Under the pieces are notes generated by a model. The model was not told the DNA's origin. It made no database searches and saw nothing but the letters and a program-made list of their open reading frames with translations. A DNA stretch of 64,000 nt from Variovorax boronicumulans. GTDB taxonomy: Bacteria; Pseudomonadota; Gammaproteobacteria; Burkholderiales; Burkholderiaceae_C. The DNA lies in NCBI RefSeq assembly GCF_007677875.1, contig NZ_VEDO01000004.1, positions 372,001 through 436,000 on the forward strand. The letters are read 5' to 3'. A program made the position numbers and the translations under genes. Positions 27,841 through 36,110 of this stretch are shown one piece after another (within the stretch, counting starts at the first letter, position 1; every line of letters begins with the position of its first letter).

Positions 27841-29793
27841 GTGCACATCGAACGGCTCGAACTGGAGGGATTTCGCTGTTTTGGGCCTGCCCGTACCAGG
27901 GTCGAACTGGGGCCCGAACTCGTTGCGCTGATTGGCGACAACGGCAGCGGCAAGACCGCGATGATGCAGGCGCTGCAGCGTATGTTCGGAGTGACCGCCG
28001 AGCAGCGTCGCCTTCGTAGGCAGGACTTCCACGTCCCGTCGACCGAGGTCGCCCGTCCGGCGACCCGCACGCTGGTGATCGAAGCCATCGTGGCGTTCCC
28101 TGAACTCGATGTTGATGAAGACAGTCCAGCCGTGGCTGCGTTCTTCCGCAACATGGCAGCCGAGGAGAACGGCAACCTGAAGGTGCGTCTGCGCCTTGAG
28201 GCATCGTGGACCGACGACGGTACTCTCGATGGCGCCATTGACGAGTCGTACTGTGCGGTTCAGACGTTTGGCGAGTTCGAGGAGGGAGACCTTCAGAAAC
28301 TGAAGGGCCCCGACCGCTCGCGTATTCAGCTCGTCTACATCCCCGCGACGCGGGATGGCGGTTCGCAGGTCGCTGCATTCATCCGAGGGCGACTGTGGCG
28401 AGCCATCAACTGGTCTCAAGGTGTCAGGGAAACGTTGACGAATGCTGGGTCCGGCGTGAACGCAGCATTCGCGGGCGAGGCCGCGGTAGCCAGCATCAGC
28501 ACGGCGGTCACCCAGCGATGGCAGCAACTCCACTCCGCAGGCACCGACAGTTTGCCCATCTTCAGGCCAGTCGACACCCGCTGGCAAGAGTTCGTACGAC
28601 GAGTGGAAGTTGTCTTCCACCCAAATGAGGATGGTCAAGACCGTGGCCTAGAGGAGCTGAGCGATGGCCAACGATCCCTCTTTCACCTGGCCATGGTCGC
28701 CGCTGCGCTTGACATCGAAGCACAGCTTGCCGGCGAGCAAGCACCAGAGGGCTTCGTCGACGATGGGGTAGCGTTGCCCGCCCTGACCTTGGTCGCGCTG
28801 GAAGAGCCCGAGAACAACCTCGCGCCCTTCTACCTCTCGCGCATCATCAGCCAAGTACAGGAGATTGCTGAAGGTAGCCTTGCGCAGGCCATCGTGTCCA
28901 GCCATTCCCCCAGCATCCTCGCCCGGGTGGACCCCAAAAGCGTGCGTCACTTCCGGCTGAACTCCGAGACCCGATGCTCGGAGGTAAGGCGCATCAGCTT
29001 GCCGGCCGGTGATGAAGATGCATCGAAGTTCATCCGGGAAGCCGTGCGTGCCTATCCGGAGCTGTATTTCGCACGCTACGTGATCTTGGGAGAAGGGGCA
29101 ACCGAAGAGGTGGTGCTGCCGCTCCTTGCAAAAGCGATGGACTTCCCAATCGACCGGTCGTTCGTCGCGGTCGTGCCGCTGGGTGGACGGCACGTGAACC
29201 ACCTTTGGAGGCTGCTCGCCGACCTGAGCGTGCCGTTTGTGACTTTGCTGGACCTCGATTGGGGCCGCAGCGGCGGAGGGTTTGGAAGGCTCAAGACAGT
29301 CTTCGAACAACTCCTCGCCATAGGCTACACCGGCGAGCAGTTGTTCGGAAAGACACTCCGGCCTGAGGGCGCGAAGGCCAACATCGAGGGCCTTGGCGCA
29401 GGTAGGGAGGGGGACCTTGACTTCCTGAGCAAGTGGGTCGCCTGGTTGGAGCAGTTCAACGTCTTCTACTCTGCGCCTTTGGACCTCGACTACACGATGC
29501 TGTCAGCTTTCCCCGCCGGATACCAACGGCTAGAGCAGGGCATGCACGGGCCTTCGGAAAGAGGCGAGCCGCGAGACGCTGTCTTGGGGGAAGCCAGTAA
29601 CCCGGGCTTTTACACCGCGGATCATGACGAGTTGCTGCGCTGGTACCGCTACTTGTTTCTTGGTCGGGGGAAGCCCAGCACTCATGTCCGCGTCCTTAGT
29701 AGGCTTACACCGGAGGAGTTGCATGCGGCTATGCCGCAGCCGCTTGGCCGCATGTTGGAGAAGGTGAAAGCCACGTTTGAGCGGACCGCCTGA
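27841..29793 (+). CDS. gajA: Gabija-type OLD-family ATPase-TOPRIM nuclease (GajA-like)
   Basis: 650 residues from GTG 27841, preceded by GGAGGA. The N-terminal ABC-type ATPase has Walker A IGDNGSGKTAMMQAL, signature ELSDGQRSLFHLAM, Walker B VALEEPENNLAP and IVSSHSPSILA (His switch). The C-terminal TOPRIM domain has YVILGEGATEEVVLPLL (Glu) and FVTLLDLDWGRSGGG (Asp-x-Asp). OLD nucleases followed by a UvrD-like helicase define Gabija, where GajA nicks DNA upon nucleotide depletion during phage infection. It is somewhat longer than the Bacillus prototype. Its stop overlaps the gajB ATG by one base. Confidence 0.85.
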   Translation: MHIERLELEGFRCFGPARTRVELGPELVALIGDNGSGKTAMMQALQRMFGVTAEQRRLRRQDFHVPSTEVARPATRTLVIEAIVAFPELDVDEDSPAVAAFFRNMAAEENGNLKVRLRLEASWTDDGTLDGAIDESYCAVQTFGEFEEGDLQKLKGPDRSRIQLVYIPATRDGGSQVAAFIRGRLWRAINWSQGVRETLTNAGSGVNAAFAGEAAVASISTAVTQRWQQLHSAGTDSLPIFRPVDTRWQEFVRRVEVVFHPNEDGQDRGLEELSDGQRSLFHLAMVAAALDIEAQLAGEQAPEGFVDDGVALPALTLVALEEPENNLAPFYLSRIISQVQEIAEGSLAQAIVSSHSPSILARVDPKSVRHFRLNSETRCSEVRRISLPAGDEDASKFIREAVRAYPELYFARYVILGEGATEEVVLPLLAKAMDFPIDRSFVAVVPLGGRHVNHLWRLLADLSVPFVTLLDLDWGRSGGGFGRLKTVFEQLLAIGYTGEQLFGKTLRPEGAKANIEGLGAGREGDLDFLSKWVAWLEQFNVFYSAPLDLDYTMLSAFPAGYQRLEQGMHGPSERGEPRDAVLGEASNPGFYTADHDELLRWYRYLFLGRGKPSTHVRVLSRLTPEELHAAMPQPLGRMLEKVKATFERTA

Positions 29794-31685
29794 TGGGCGG
29801 ACTTATCACGCCCGACGCCTGGCGACCACGCGGTATTGCGAACCTGGAACCAGCGGCCTGGACCGCGTTGCGTAGCGAGGGGTCCACCTCGGTCGTCGCC
29901 GGACCGGGCGCAGGCAAGTCGGAGTTCCTTGCCCAGCGGGCGGCCTACCTGCTGGAAACCGGGTTGTGCAGTCCATCGAAGCAAATCCTGGCCATCTCCT
30001 TCAAGGCGGACGCGGCGGCGAACCTCGGCGAACGTGTTCGGAAACGAGTCCGACCGGAAGTGGCGGGGCGCTTCACATCTCTTACGTTCGATGCCTTCAC
30101 CAAGAGCCTGGTGGACCGCTTCCTGGCGGCCATCCCGGCCATCTGGCGCCCGACTCGGCCGTACGACATTGCGTTCCCAACGCGCCGGCAGGTGCAGGCT
30201 GAGCTGGAACGAATTCAGGGGCTAGCGTCGCCAGCTTGGAGGGCCCAGGTTGGAGCTTTTGCCCCGCAGACCTTTGAAGCTACCGAAGTTGGAGGGTATC
30301 GCCTCCCCATCGACTACCCCGCAGGACTGACGACATCGGAGGACTTTGCCACCTACCACTGGATGCTGGGGCAGCTTCGAGGTGCCGGGACATCAAAGCT
30401 TTCCTTCGTGACGTTGAACAGGCTGGCTGAGCTTGTTGTCCGCGCGAACCCCAAGATCGCACGCGCCTTGCGAATGACCTACCCGTACGTGTTCGTGGAC
30501 GAGTTTCAGGACACGTCCTACGCCCAGTACGATTTCTTGTTGTCAACGTTTGGGCATGGGGGCACGACCCTCACCGTGGTTGGTGACCACAAGCAGCGGA
30601 TCATGGGTTGGGCTGGAGCCCGGGACGATGCGTTCGAGCAGTTCGAGGCGGACTTTGGTGCGCAGCGAGTCAGCCTTCTCTTCAACTTCAGGTCGTCGCC
30701 AGAACTCGTTCGCGTTCAGCACTTCGTCGCCCAAGCGCTGGACCCCAACTCACCGCAGATTCAAGCGCAAGCCGCTGCGCAATTGGACCGCGATGTCGTG
30801 CAGGTATGGAACAGCGGATCGACCGCAGTTGAGCGCCAGAGGATGGCAGAGTGGATCGCTGCGGACATGGCGGCGCGAGGCAAGCATCCCACGGACTACG
30901 TGCTGCTTGTGCGGCAACTGGCTAACAACTTCGAGGACGAGCTTCAACCAGCGCTTGCGGCTGTAGGGCTGAGCCTCAGAAACGAAACTCGCTTGATTGG
31001 CAGGGCCAACGTCCAAGACCTGATGGTTGACCATGCTGCGTGCGCCGCGCTCGCGGCGCTGAGGCTTGCCGTCGGACAGCGAAGTGCTGCTGCGTGGACT
31101 ACCTTGTCATCGACCCTTTATGCGGTAAGGGGTGCAGAGGAGGAGAGCGAAGTCCTGCGAGCGCGTGCTGACAGGGACATGCAGGACTTCCTGGCAGCGC
31201 TAGGCGCTGAAGTCCGCGGATATGCGCCATCAAGGGCCCTTGCGGTTTTAGTTGCGAGGAGGACATTCGAGTTCTTTGGGATTGCAGCGCTTAGGTCGAG
31301 CTTCTCGGCATACACGCGCAATGACCTGCTCGAGGTGATGATGGAAGCCTACTCGCTGCACCTCCAGAGCGCTGCAGAGGGGGCCGCCACGTGGGACGAT
31401 TGCCTTGATCGCTATGTCGGCAAGAACGACATACCGCTCATGACGGTGCACAAGAGTAAGGGGCTGGAGTACGACACCGTGCTCTTTGTCGGCCTCGACG
31501 ATGGGTCGTGGTGGAATCACACGCCGGGCAACCCGGAAGGGGTGGCTACGTTTTTTGTCGCCCTGTCGCGCGCAAAGCAACGCGCAATCTTCATGTTCTG
31601 CAAGGATCGCGGTTCCAGGCAGCGTGTCTCTGAGCTCTACGAGCTGCTCACCGCGGCCGGCGTTCAGGAACGACGTGTCGTGTAG
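29793..31685 (+). CDS. gajB: Gabija-type UvrD-like helicase (GajB-like)
   Basis: A 630-residue superfamily 1A helicase. Motifs: I VVAGPGAGKSEFLAQRAA, II YVFVDEFQDTSYAQYD, III VVGDHKQRIMGWAGA, IV LLFNFRSSPELVR, V PLMTVHKSKGLEYDTVLFV, VI FFVALSRAKQRAIFMF. All ATPase residues are present. It is longer than the prototype GajB of about 500 residues. The one-base overlap with gajA shows translational coupling. In Gabija, GajB hydrolyses nucleotides and activates GajA; alternatives such as a generic OLD-helicase pair are the same family. Confidence 0.85.
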   Translation: MGGLITPDAWRPRGIANLEPAAWTALRSEGSTSVVAGPGAGKSEFLAQRAAYLLETGLCSPSKQILAISFKADAAANLGERVRKRVRPEVAGRFTSLTFDAFTKSLVDRFLAAIPAIWRPTRPYDIAFPTRRQVQAELERIQGLASPAWRAQVGAFAPQTFEATEVGGYRLPIDYPAGLTTSEDFATYHWMLGQLRGAGTSKLSFVTLNRLAELVVRANPKIARALRMTYPYVFVDEFQDTSYAQYDFLLSTFGHGGTTLTVVGDHKQRIMGWAGARDDAFEQFEADFGAQRVSLLFNFRSSPELVRVQHFVAQALDPNSPQIQAQAAAQLDRDVVQVWNSGSTAVERQRMAEWIAADMAARGKHPTDYVLLVRQLANNFEDELQPALAAVGLSLRNETRLIGRANVQDLMVDHAACAALAALRLAVGQRSAAAWTTLSSTLYAVRGAEEESEVLRARADRDMQDFLAALGAEVRGYAPSRALAVLVARRTFEFFGIAALRSSFSAYTRNDLLEVMMEAYSLHLQSAAEGAATWDDCLDRYVGKNDIPLMTVHKSKGLEYDTVLFVGLDDGSWWNHTPGNPEGVATFFVALSRAKQRAIFMFCKDRGSRQRVSELYELLTAAGVQERRVV

Positions 31686-31746
31686 ATCGGTTGCCTCTGG
31701 TACTGCGCGCCGCTTGTGATGTTTTTCCAAGGTGGACTGTCAACGC

Positions 31747-31884
31747 TGCAGACCGGGCCTGCGACCTCGCCCAGGGTGGCGATGCCGTGGAAGCATGTCT
31801 AGCAAGGCTTCGGGCACGCCCGCGGCCAGAGGCTCTGCGGCTACGTCGGCGGTGATGCGCAAAAGCATCAGCACGCCTTTGGCC
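31747..31884 (-). pseudogene. SDR-gene remnant
   Basis: This stretch resembles part of the SDR gene at 24807-25565 in the same orientation: CCAGGGTGGCGATGC, TGTC[C/T]AGCAA and CACGCCTTTGGC recur in the same order. The frame is broken and most of the gene is absent. It partly overlaps the 3' end of the HEPN-like gene. Confidence 0.6.
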
Positions 31885-32551
31885 GCGACCACCTCCGGTA
31901 GCGCCGCCGGTCAATCTCCTGCTGCAGCCAGATTCCCAACCGGTCAACATGCTCGATTGCCTCGTACAGCTTCTCCTTGCTGATATGGATCGTTGGAGAT
32001 AGGAATGGGCTCAGCGACGCGTTGGCTCCTTCATCCTCGGGCCGGACGAAGAACGGCCTTGGGTGGGACCGCAGAGACTTTTCGTCGTGGGACAGATGGT
32101 CTAGGACCAGGTCAGCGTGCTGAGCGCTGTTTCGGGCCAACACAACCTGCTTCAGCACATCCAGGTCAGCGGGACAACTTGACCAATCAAGGTCGAAGCC
32201 TTCGGTGAAGCACGCGACGTAGCCAGCGACAAAGCCGGACTTGAAGGCCTTCTTAAAGCAGTCCGCACACGGCTGCTCCGCCCACGTTTTCTGCTCCCAG
32301 TTCACGAAGGCCTGTTTCAATGCGTCCGACAACATCGAGACCGCAGAACGGCCAACCAACTCGTGCTCGACATCAGCCCTAAGCCATTCAACTAAGAACG
32401 CTGGCTCCCCGCTCTCGTCGTAAGGTGGATTGTCGTACGGTGGGAGCGAGCCTTCGATGCACCGTTTTGTATCGACAAACGGTGCCGATGCAGCGTCGTA
32501 AAAGTGTCGGATGAGTTCGATCCGCTCCTTGAGAAAGACGTAGACGTCCAT
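31868..32551 (-). CDS. hypothetical protein with HEPN-like RNxxxH motif
   Basis: A 227-residue protein I cannot assign by family. It is mostly helical and has VVLARNSAQHADLVLDHL at residues 136-153, where Arg140-Asn141 and His145 fit the RNx3H active site of HEPN ribonucleases. There are also a Cys pair in EQPCADCFKKAF and a C-terminal Lys/Arg tail. HEPN proteins are common RNA-cleaving effectors in defence islands, and its neighbours are Gabija and a GIY-YIG-like gene. It converges on gajB. Function is inference from one motif and context. Confidence 0.5.
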   Translation of the reverse strand: MDVYVFLKERIELIRHFYDAASAPFVDTKRCIEGSLPPYDNPPYDESGEPAFLVEWLRADVEHELVGRSAVSMLSDALKQAFVNWEQKTWAEQPCADCFKKAFKSGFVAGYVACFTEGFDLDWSSCPADLDVLKQVVLARNSAQHADLVLDHLSHDEKSLRSHPRPFFVRPEDEGANASLSPFLSPTIHISKEKLYEAIEHVDRLGIWLQQEIDRRRYRRWSRPKAC

Positions 32552-32711
32552 GGGCTTGCTGGGAGAGTCCTTGGTTGCGGGTCATCATTCTGCGACCAAG
32601 ATCGACCGGCACAGAACGGCATGGCTCAATCAGTCGCCAGACGCACGGTTCCTGTGCTGGCAGATAGCTTGGTCGACCGCCCATCGCCGCCATCCAAAGC
32701 ACCGTTGCGCC

Positions 32712-33872
32712 TCAAGTGACTCGCCCATAGGTCGACCCCTCGATTACACGACGAACCTGTTGGACGTTTCGTGCCCCTACCGCCGCGCAAATCGTCTCCA
32801 GCTCTTCACCACCGCGCGCCAGGTCTCTGACCCTCCGAACTTGTTCGACAGAGAGGCGGCCATCGGGGCCGCAGATGACGCTCAACGCGTAGTCGTCAGT
32901 CTTCCACAGTTCGGAGACCCATGGCGCAGGGAGACCCTTGCGGGGGTTCTCTTTCAGCCAATGATCCAGAACCAGTTCTGCACCCTCTGGGGTTTGGCGC
33001 GGCGCGGTCTGAACCATGCCGTTTGCTCGCAGGTAGTCGAGGCCAGCCTTGCCCCCCGGAATCATGTTCAGGCGGCGGGCGTCTTCCCAGTGACCTCGGA
33101 CGAACGCTTCTTCGAGTTCTTGGAGCCGCTCAAGGGTAGGGGCGACGCCCATCACCTTGTGGTGCACATAGGTGAGCCTCTGGCGAGCAATCCGGCTTCG
33201 ATACTCGCGATGAAACATGAGCTGCGAGCCCTTGTTGATCGCCCGAAGATGTTCAGCCCAGCGAGTTTTCCAGTCGCGGCCGGTCATTCCAACGTAAAAG
33301 AGGCCATCGTCAGGATACTCGTGCCCGTCCCCGAAGATGTGTTGATACAGCGTAAAACGCTGCGATGAGAACCGCCGCGCATTCGGCGCAAGGAGCATCA
33401 GCAACGGCGCACTGAAGAGCACGGCCGGCTTCTTCGCCTGTGTATGGGCCTCGCTGTAAGCCTTGAACTCGTCGAGCTCATCGAAAGGAACCCCGCGCGC
33501 GCGAGATTTAACGTGGAGGTCGCGGTCGAAGGCTGCGGTGAGCATGGGGTCCTCTACGACTTCCAGCCGGAGGATAGGCTGCATACCAGGCGCGCTGCCC
33601 CTGGTTTCACCCACTGTCCGATGTCCTTCTCGTCGTCGGTACGTCCCCCCATGACCCCGAAATAGGTGCCAGTTGTCGTCCTTCCAGAGCGCTACCAGAT
33701 GGACGATGGGAAATTGCTTCTCAACCGAGAACAGTGCCGTTGGGTTGCTGACATACGCACGTGCGTCCTGATGCATGCCTACTAGCTGCGTCAGCAACCG
33801 GTCGAACCGGTTCAACAGCGGATGCATCTCTTTCGGGGAGAAGAACTTGCAGGCGTCGGTGTCAAGCAGCAT
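32712..33872 (-). CDS. GIY-YIG-like nuclease-domain protein
   Basis: 386 residues from ATG 33872; the longer open frame upstream has no protein-like character. The centre has GLFYVGMTGRDWKTRWAEHL, a GIY-YIG-type start with following Arg and His, then a helical region with LQELEEAFVRGHWED and MIPGGKAGLDYL. An HTH-like C-terminus follows (SVEQVRRVRDLARGGEEL, then ICAAVGARNVQQVRRVI). The N-terminal ~190 residues are of unknown fold. Probable DNA-acting protein of the defence island. Lower G+C than core genes. Family assignment is by motif only. Confidence 0.6.
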   Translation of the reverse strand: MLLDTDACKFFSPKEMHPLLNRFDRLLTQLVGMHQDARAYVSNPTALFSVEKQFPIVHLVALWKDDNWHLFRGHGGTYRRREGHRTVGETRGSAPGMQPILRLEVVEDPMLTAAFDRDLHVKSRARGVPFDELDEFKAYSEAHTQAKKPAVLFSAPLLMLLAPNARRFSSQRFTLYQHIFGDGHEYPDDGLFYVGMTGRDWKTRWAEHLRAINKGSQLMFHREYRSRIARQRLTYVHHKVMGVAPTLERLQELEEAFVRGHWEDARRLNMIPGGKAGLDYLRANGMVQTAPRQTPEGAELVLDHWLKENPRKGLPAPWVSELWKTDDYALSVICGPDGRLSVEQVRRVRDLARGGEELETICAAVGARNVQQVRRVIEGSTYGRVT

Positions 33873-34138
33873 GGACTTCGGGTGGGTAGCCAGAAGCCTC
33901 AGTGTAGGTACGAGAAGAGCTGTTGCCGATGAGGATCGACAGGACGTGATGGCGCCGGTTATGCCCGCGCTTGAATCTATAGCCGCAGATCGCGGCGGCA
34001 CCCGCCCGTTCTCCAGGTAGCGCGTCAGAGCCTCCCACCAGCCCGGGCTGTAGTGCATGGCTCGGGCCGTCGCTGAGCCGCTGGGCACCAGCGTGGTGCT
34101 GGAGCAGCCAGGCATGCAGCAGATCGGCCACCCATGAC

Positions 34139-34290
34139 CGACCATTCCAACTGGCGTCCGTAGCGCCCTGCGCGCGAAGCCAGGCATGAGGCTTGCGTGG
34201 TCGATCTTGTCCGACGGCACAGTAGTCTTGCGTGCCAAGACCAGTAGCCTTACAGCCCTCGCGGCCATCCTGATCCGCGTCGGACAACCA
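34139..34290 (+). pseudogene. AbrB-like gene remnant
   Basis: The frame reads TIPTGVRSALRAKPGMRLAW, then SILSDGTVVLRAKTSSL and AAILIRVGQP, matching the AbrB-like protein at 23995-24225 along most of its length. A TGA just upstream of the match removes the N-terminal strand, and no start or sensible C-terminus remains. No HAD-like partner follows. A decayed paralogue on the same strand as the intact gene. Confidence 0.65.
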
Positions 34291-34597
34291 ATCGGACCTA
34301 CCATCGGTGGCCACACCTACCACCTGGCCGTCAGCGGTGAGCGGGCGATGTCGCCCAGCGCGCAAGCTGTGATAGTTTGGCTCAAGGCACAAGCCATGGG
34401 GCGCAGCCCAAGGCCCAACCAAGCACATCGGGAGGAGCGCGCGCGTCACCTGACCCCCATAGTGCCTGAAGGTCCGACTTCGGCCATCAGCTGCCATTCG
34501 AAGTCGAAAGCTGAATGACCGCTTCGACTAGCTTCCGTCAGTCGAAGAAGGCCGTACCTGCGCGCGTCGCAACGAAGTCGCCGTGAGCGCCGGCAAT
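34291..34597. other. intergenic stretch at the island's inner boundary
   Basis: About 300 bases with no supported gene. It separates the lower-G+C defence island from the high-G+C corrinoid operon and probably contains the junction; no repeat or integrase was recognised. Confidence 0.4.
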
Positions 34598-35353
34598 TCA
34601 CTCGGACTGCAGTCGATGCACGAGATGCCCTGGATCGGCCCGCCCTTCAAGCACATGCGCTCGCAAAACCTCGCCCACGTTCTCCACCTCCAGGCGCCCG
34701 TACCAGACACCTTCCGGATAGACAATGGCCAGCGGTCCGTGGTTGCAGGGGTACTGACAACTGGTTTGCAGCGGACGCAAGCGGCGCTGCAGCGCAGGCG
34801 TCGCTTTCAATGCGTCGCCGACGGCATCCCACACTGCAACAGCGCCCAGCGCCGTGCACCGCGGCCCCAGGCAGACCAGCGCGTGGTGCGTGTGCGCTGG
34901 TACGTTGGACCAACCGACCGGGTCATCGCGCCACTGGGGGCCTGCGGTCTCGGCGACGTCCGCCTGCTGGAGCGCCTTCATGGCCTGTTCGCGTGCCAGC
35001 TCAGGCAGCAGCTCGGCAGCCATCAGGGCCGGGGCGAAGCGGATGGAAGGACCTCCAGCTTGTTGACGCTCGCGCCATCGCATCGCGACCTTGTGCAGCC
35101 AGCGTGTCAATGCTGGCTCGTCGGGGGACAGCAGTGGCAGAACAACCACCGTGCGTGCACCAACGCACAGGTCCAGTGCCTGCGGCAGGGACGGCGCCGC
35201 CTTGTCGATGAAGCCCACCAGTACCCGGCTTTCCGCCATCCGCATCTGCAGCGCTTGGGCCAGACCGTGCAGCGTCTCGCGTGCGGCTGCACCTGTGCCA
35301 CCGCGGCCAAGAAGGATCACGGCGTCCGGGAGTGTGCTCTCAGTCGAATGCAT
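34598..35353 (-). CDS. CbiX/SirB-like domain fused to [2Fe-2S] ferredoxin
   Basis: A 251-residue fusion. The N-terminal ~110 residues resemble a CbiX/SirB chelatase half (AVILLGRGGTGAAARETL, TVVVLPLLSPDEPALTRWL), but the usual catalytic His-Gly-Ser is replaced by Gly-Arg-Gly-Gly. The C-terminal domain is a thioredoxin-like [2Fe-2S] ferredoxin with HHALVCLGPRCTALG and LQTSCQYPCNHGPLA. The start overlaps the BtuD-like stop by 14 bases. It is the last gene of the riboswitch-controlled corrinoid operon, so a role in corrinoid or cobalt processing is likely. Confidence 0.78.
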   Translation of the reverse strand: MHSTESTLPDAVILLGRGGTGAAARETLHGLAQALQMRMAESRVLVGFIDKAAPSLPQALDLCVGARTVVVLPLLSPDEPALTRWLHKVAMRWRERQQAGGPSIRFAPALMAAELLPELAREQAMKALQQADVAETAGPQWRDDPVGWSNVPAHTHHALVCLGPRCTALGAVAVWDAVGDALKATPALQRRLRPLQTSCQYPCNHGPLAIVYPEGVWYGRLEVENVGEVLRAHVLEGRADPGHLVHRLQSE

Positions 35354-36110
35354 GCGGAATGAAGCTGATGCGTGGCCTGCCCGTGGCCGGGTGCGTATCG
35401 ACCTCGGCTGCGACGCCGTAAGCCGCATGGATGGTGGTCGGCTTGAGCACCTGCTCTGGGCGGCCCTCGGCCACGATGCGGCCCTGGGCCATGAGCACCA
35501 GGCGGTCGCAGTAGTGCGCGGCGATGTTGAGGTCGTGCAAGGCGACGATGGCGCTGATCCGCTGGCCGCGCAGCAGCCCCATCACTTCCAGCTGGTAGCG
35601 GATGTCCAGGTGGTTGGTCGGCTCGTCCAGCAGCAGCACCTGGGGCTGCTGCGCGAATGCGCGGGCCAGCAGCACGCGCTGCCGTTCGCCACCGGACAGT
35701 TCCCCCAGCGGGCGTTCCGCCAACGCCAGCGCGCCCACCTGCTGCAGGGACTGGCACACGATGGCGTGGTCCTGCGCGCTGTCGCGCGCCCACTTGGCCT
35801 GGTGCGGGATGCGTCCCATCATCACCAGCTCGGCTACCGTGATGTCGAAGTCCGTCGCCGATTCCTGCGTCAGTACCGCCAGCTTTTGCGCGAACTGGCG
35901 TTCGGACATGCCGCCAATGTCCTGCTCCAGCAGGTGCACGCTACCGTGCGTGGGTTGCAGCGCCCGGTACAGCATGCGCAGCAACGTGGACTTTCCGCTG
36001 CCGTTCGGGCCGATCAGCCCCAGGCACTCGCCGCGCGCCAGGGCCACGCTGGCGTCGTCGACGATCCGTTGAGCATGGACTTCCCAGCGCAGCTGGCGGC
36101 CTTCGAGCAT
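35340..36110 (-). CDS. ABC transporter ATPase, BtuD/FecE type (corrinoid uptake)
   Basis: A 256-residue ATPase with Walker A GLIGPNGSGKSTLLRML, signature LGELSGGERQRVLLARA, Walker B LLLDEPTNHLDI and the His switch IVALHDLN. The start is ATG 36110, overlapping the permease stop by one base. The family also serves iron-siderophore import; the cobalamin riboswitch upstream argues for a corrinoid. Confidence 0.9.
   Translation of the reverse strand: MLEGRQLRWEVHAQRIVDDASVALARGECLGLIGPNGSGKSTLLRMLYRALQPTHGSVHLLEQDIGGMSERQFAQKLAVLTQESATDFDITVAELVMMGRIPHQAKWARDSAQDHAIVCQSLQQVGALALAERPLGELSGGERQRVLLARAFAQQPQVLLLDEPTNHLDIRYQLEVMGLLRGQRISAIVALHDLNIAAHYCDRLVLMAQGRIVAEGRPEQVLKPTTIHAAYGVAAEVDTHPATGRPRISFIPHAFD

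Noticed and set aside
33873-34138. N-terminal extension of the GIY-YIG-like gene to 34316
   Set aside because: The extra ~148 codons run antisense through the AbrB remnant and have no protein-like pattern; ATG 33872 is more likely.
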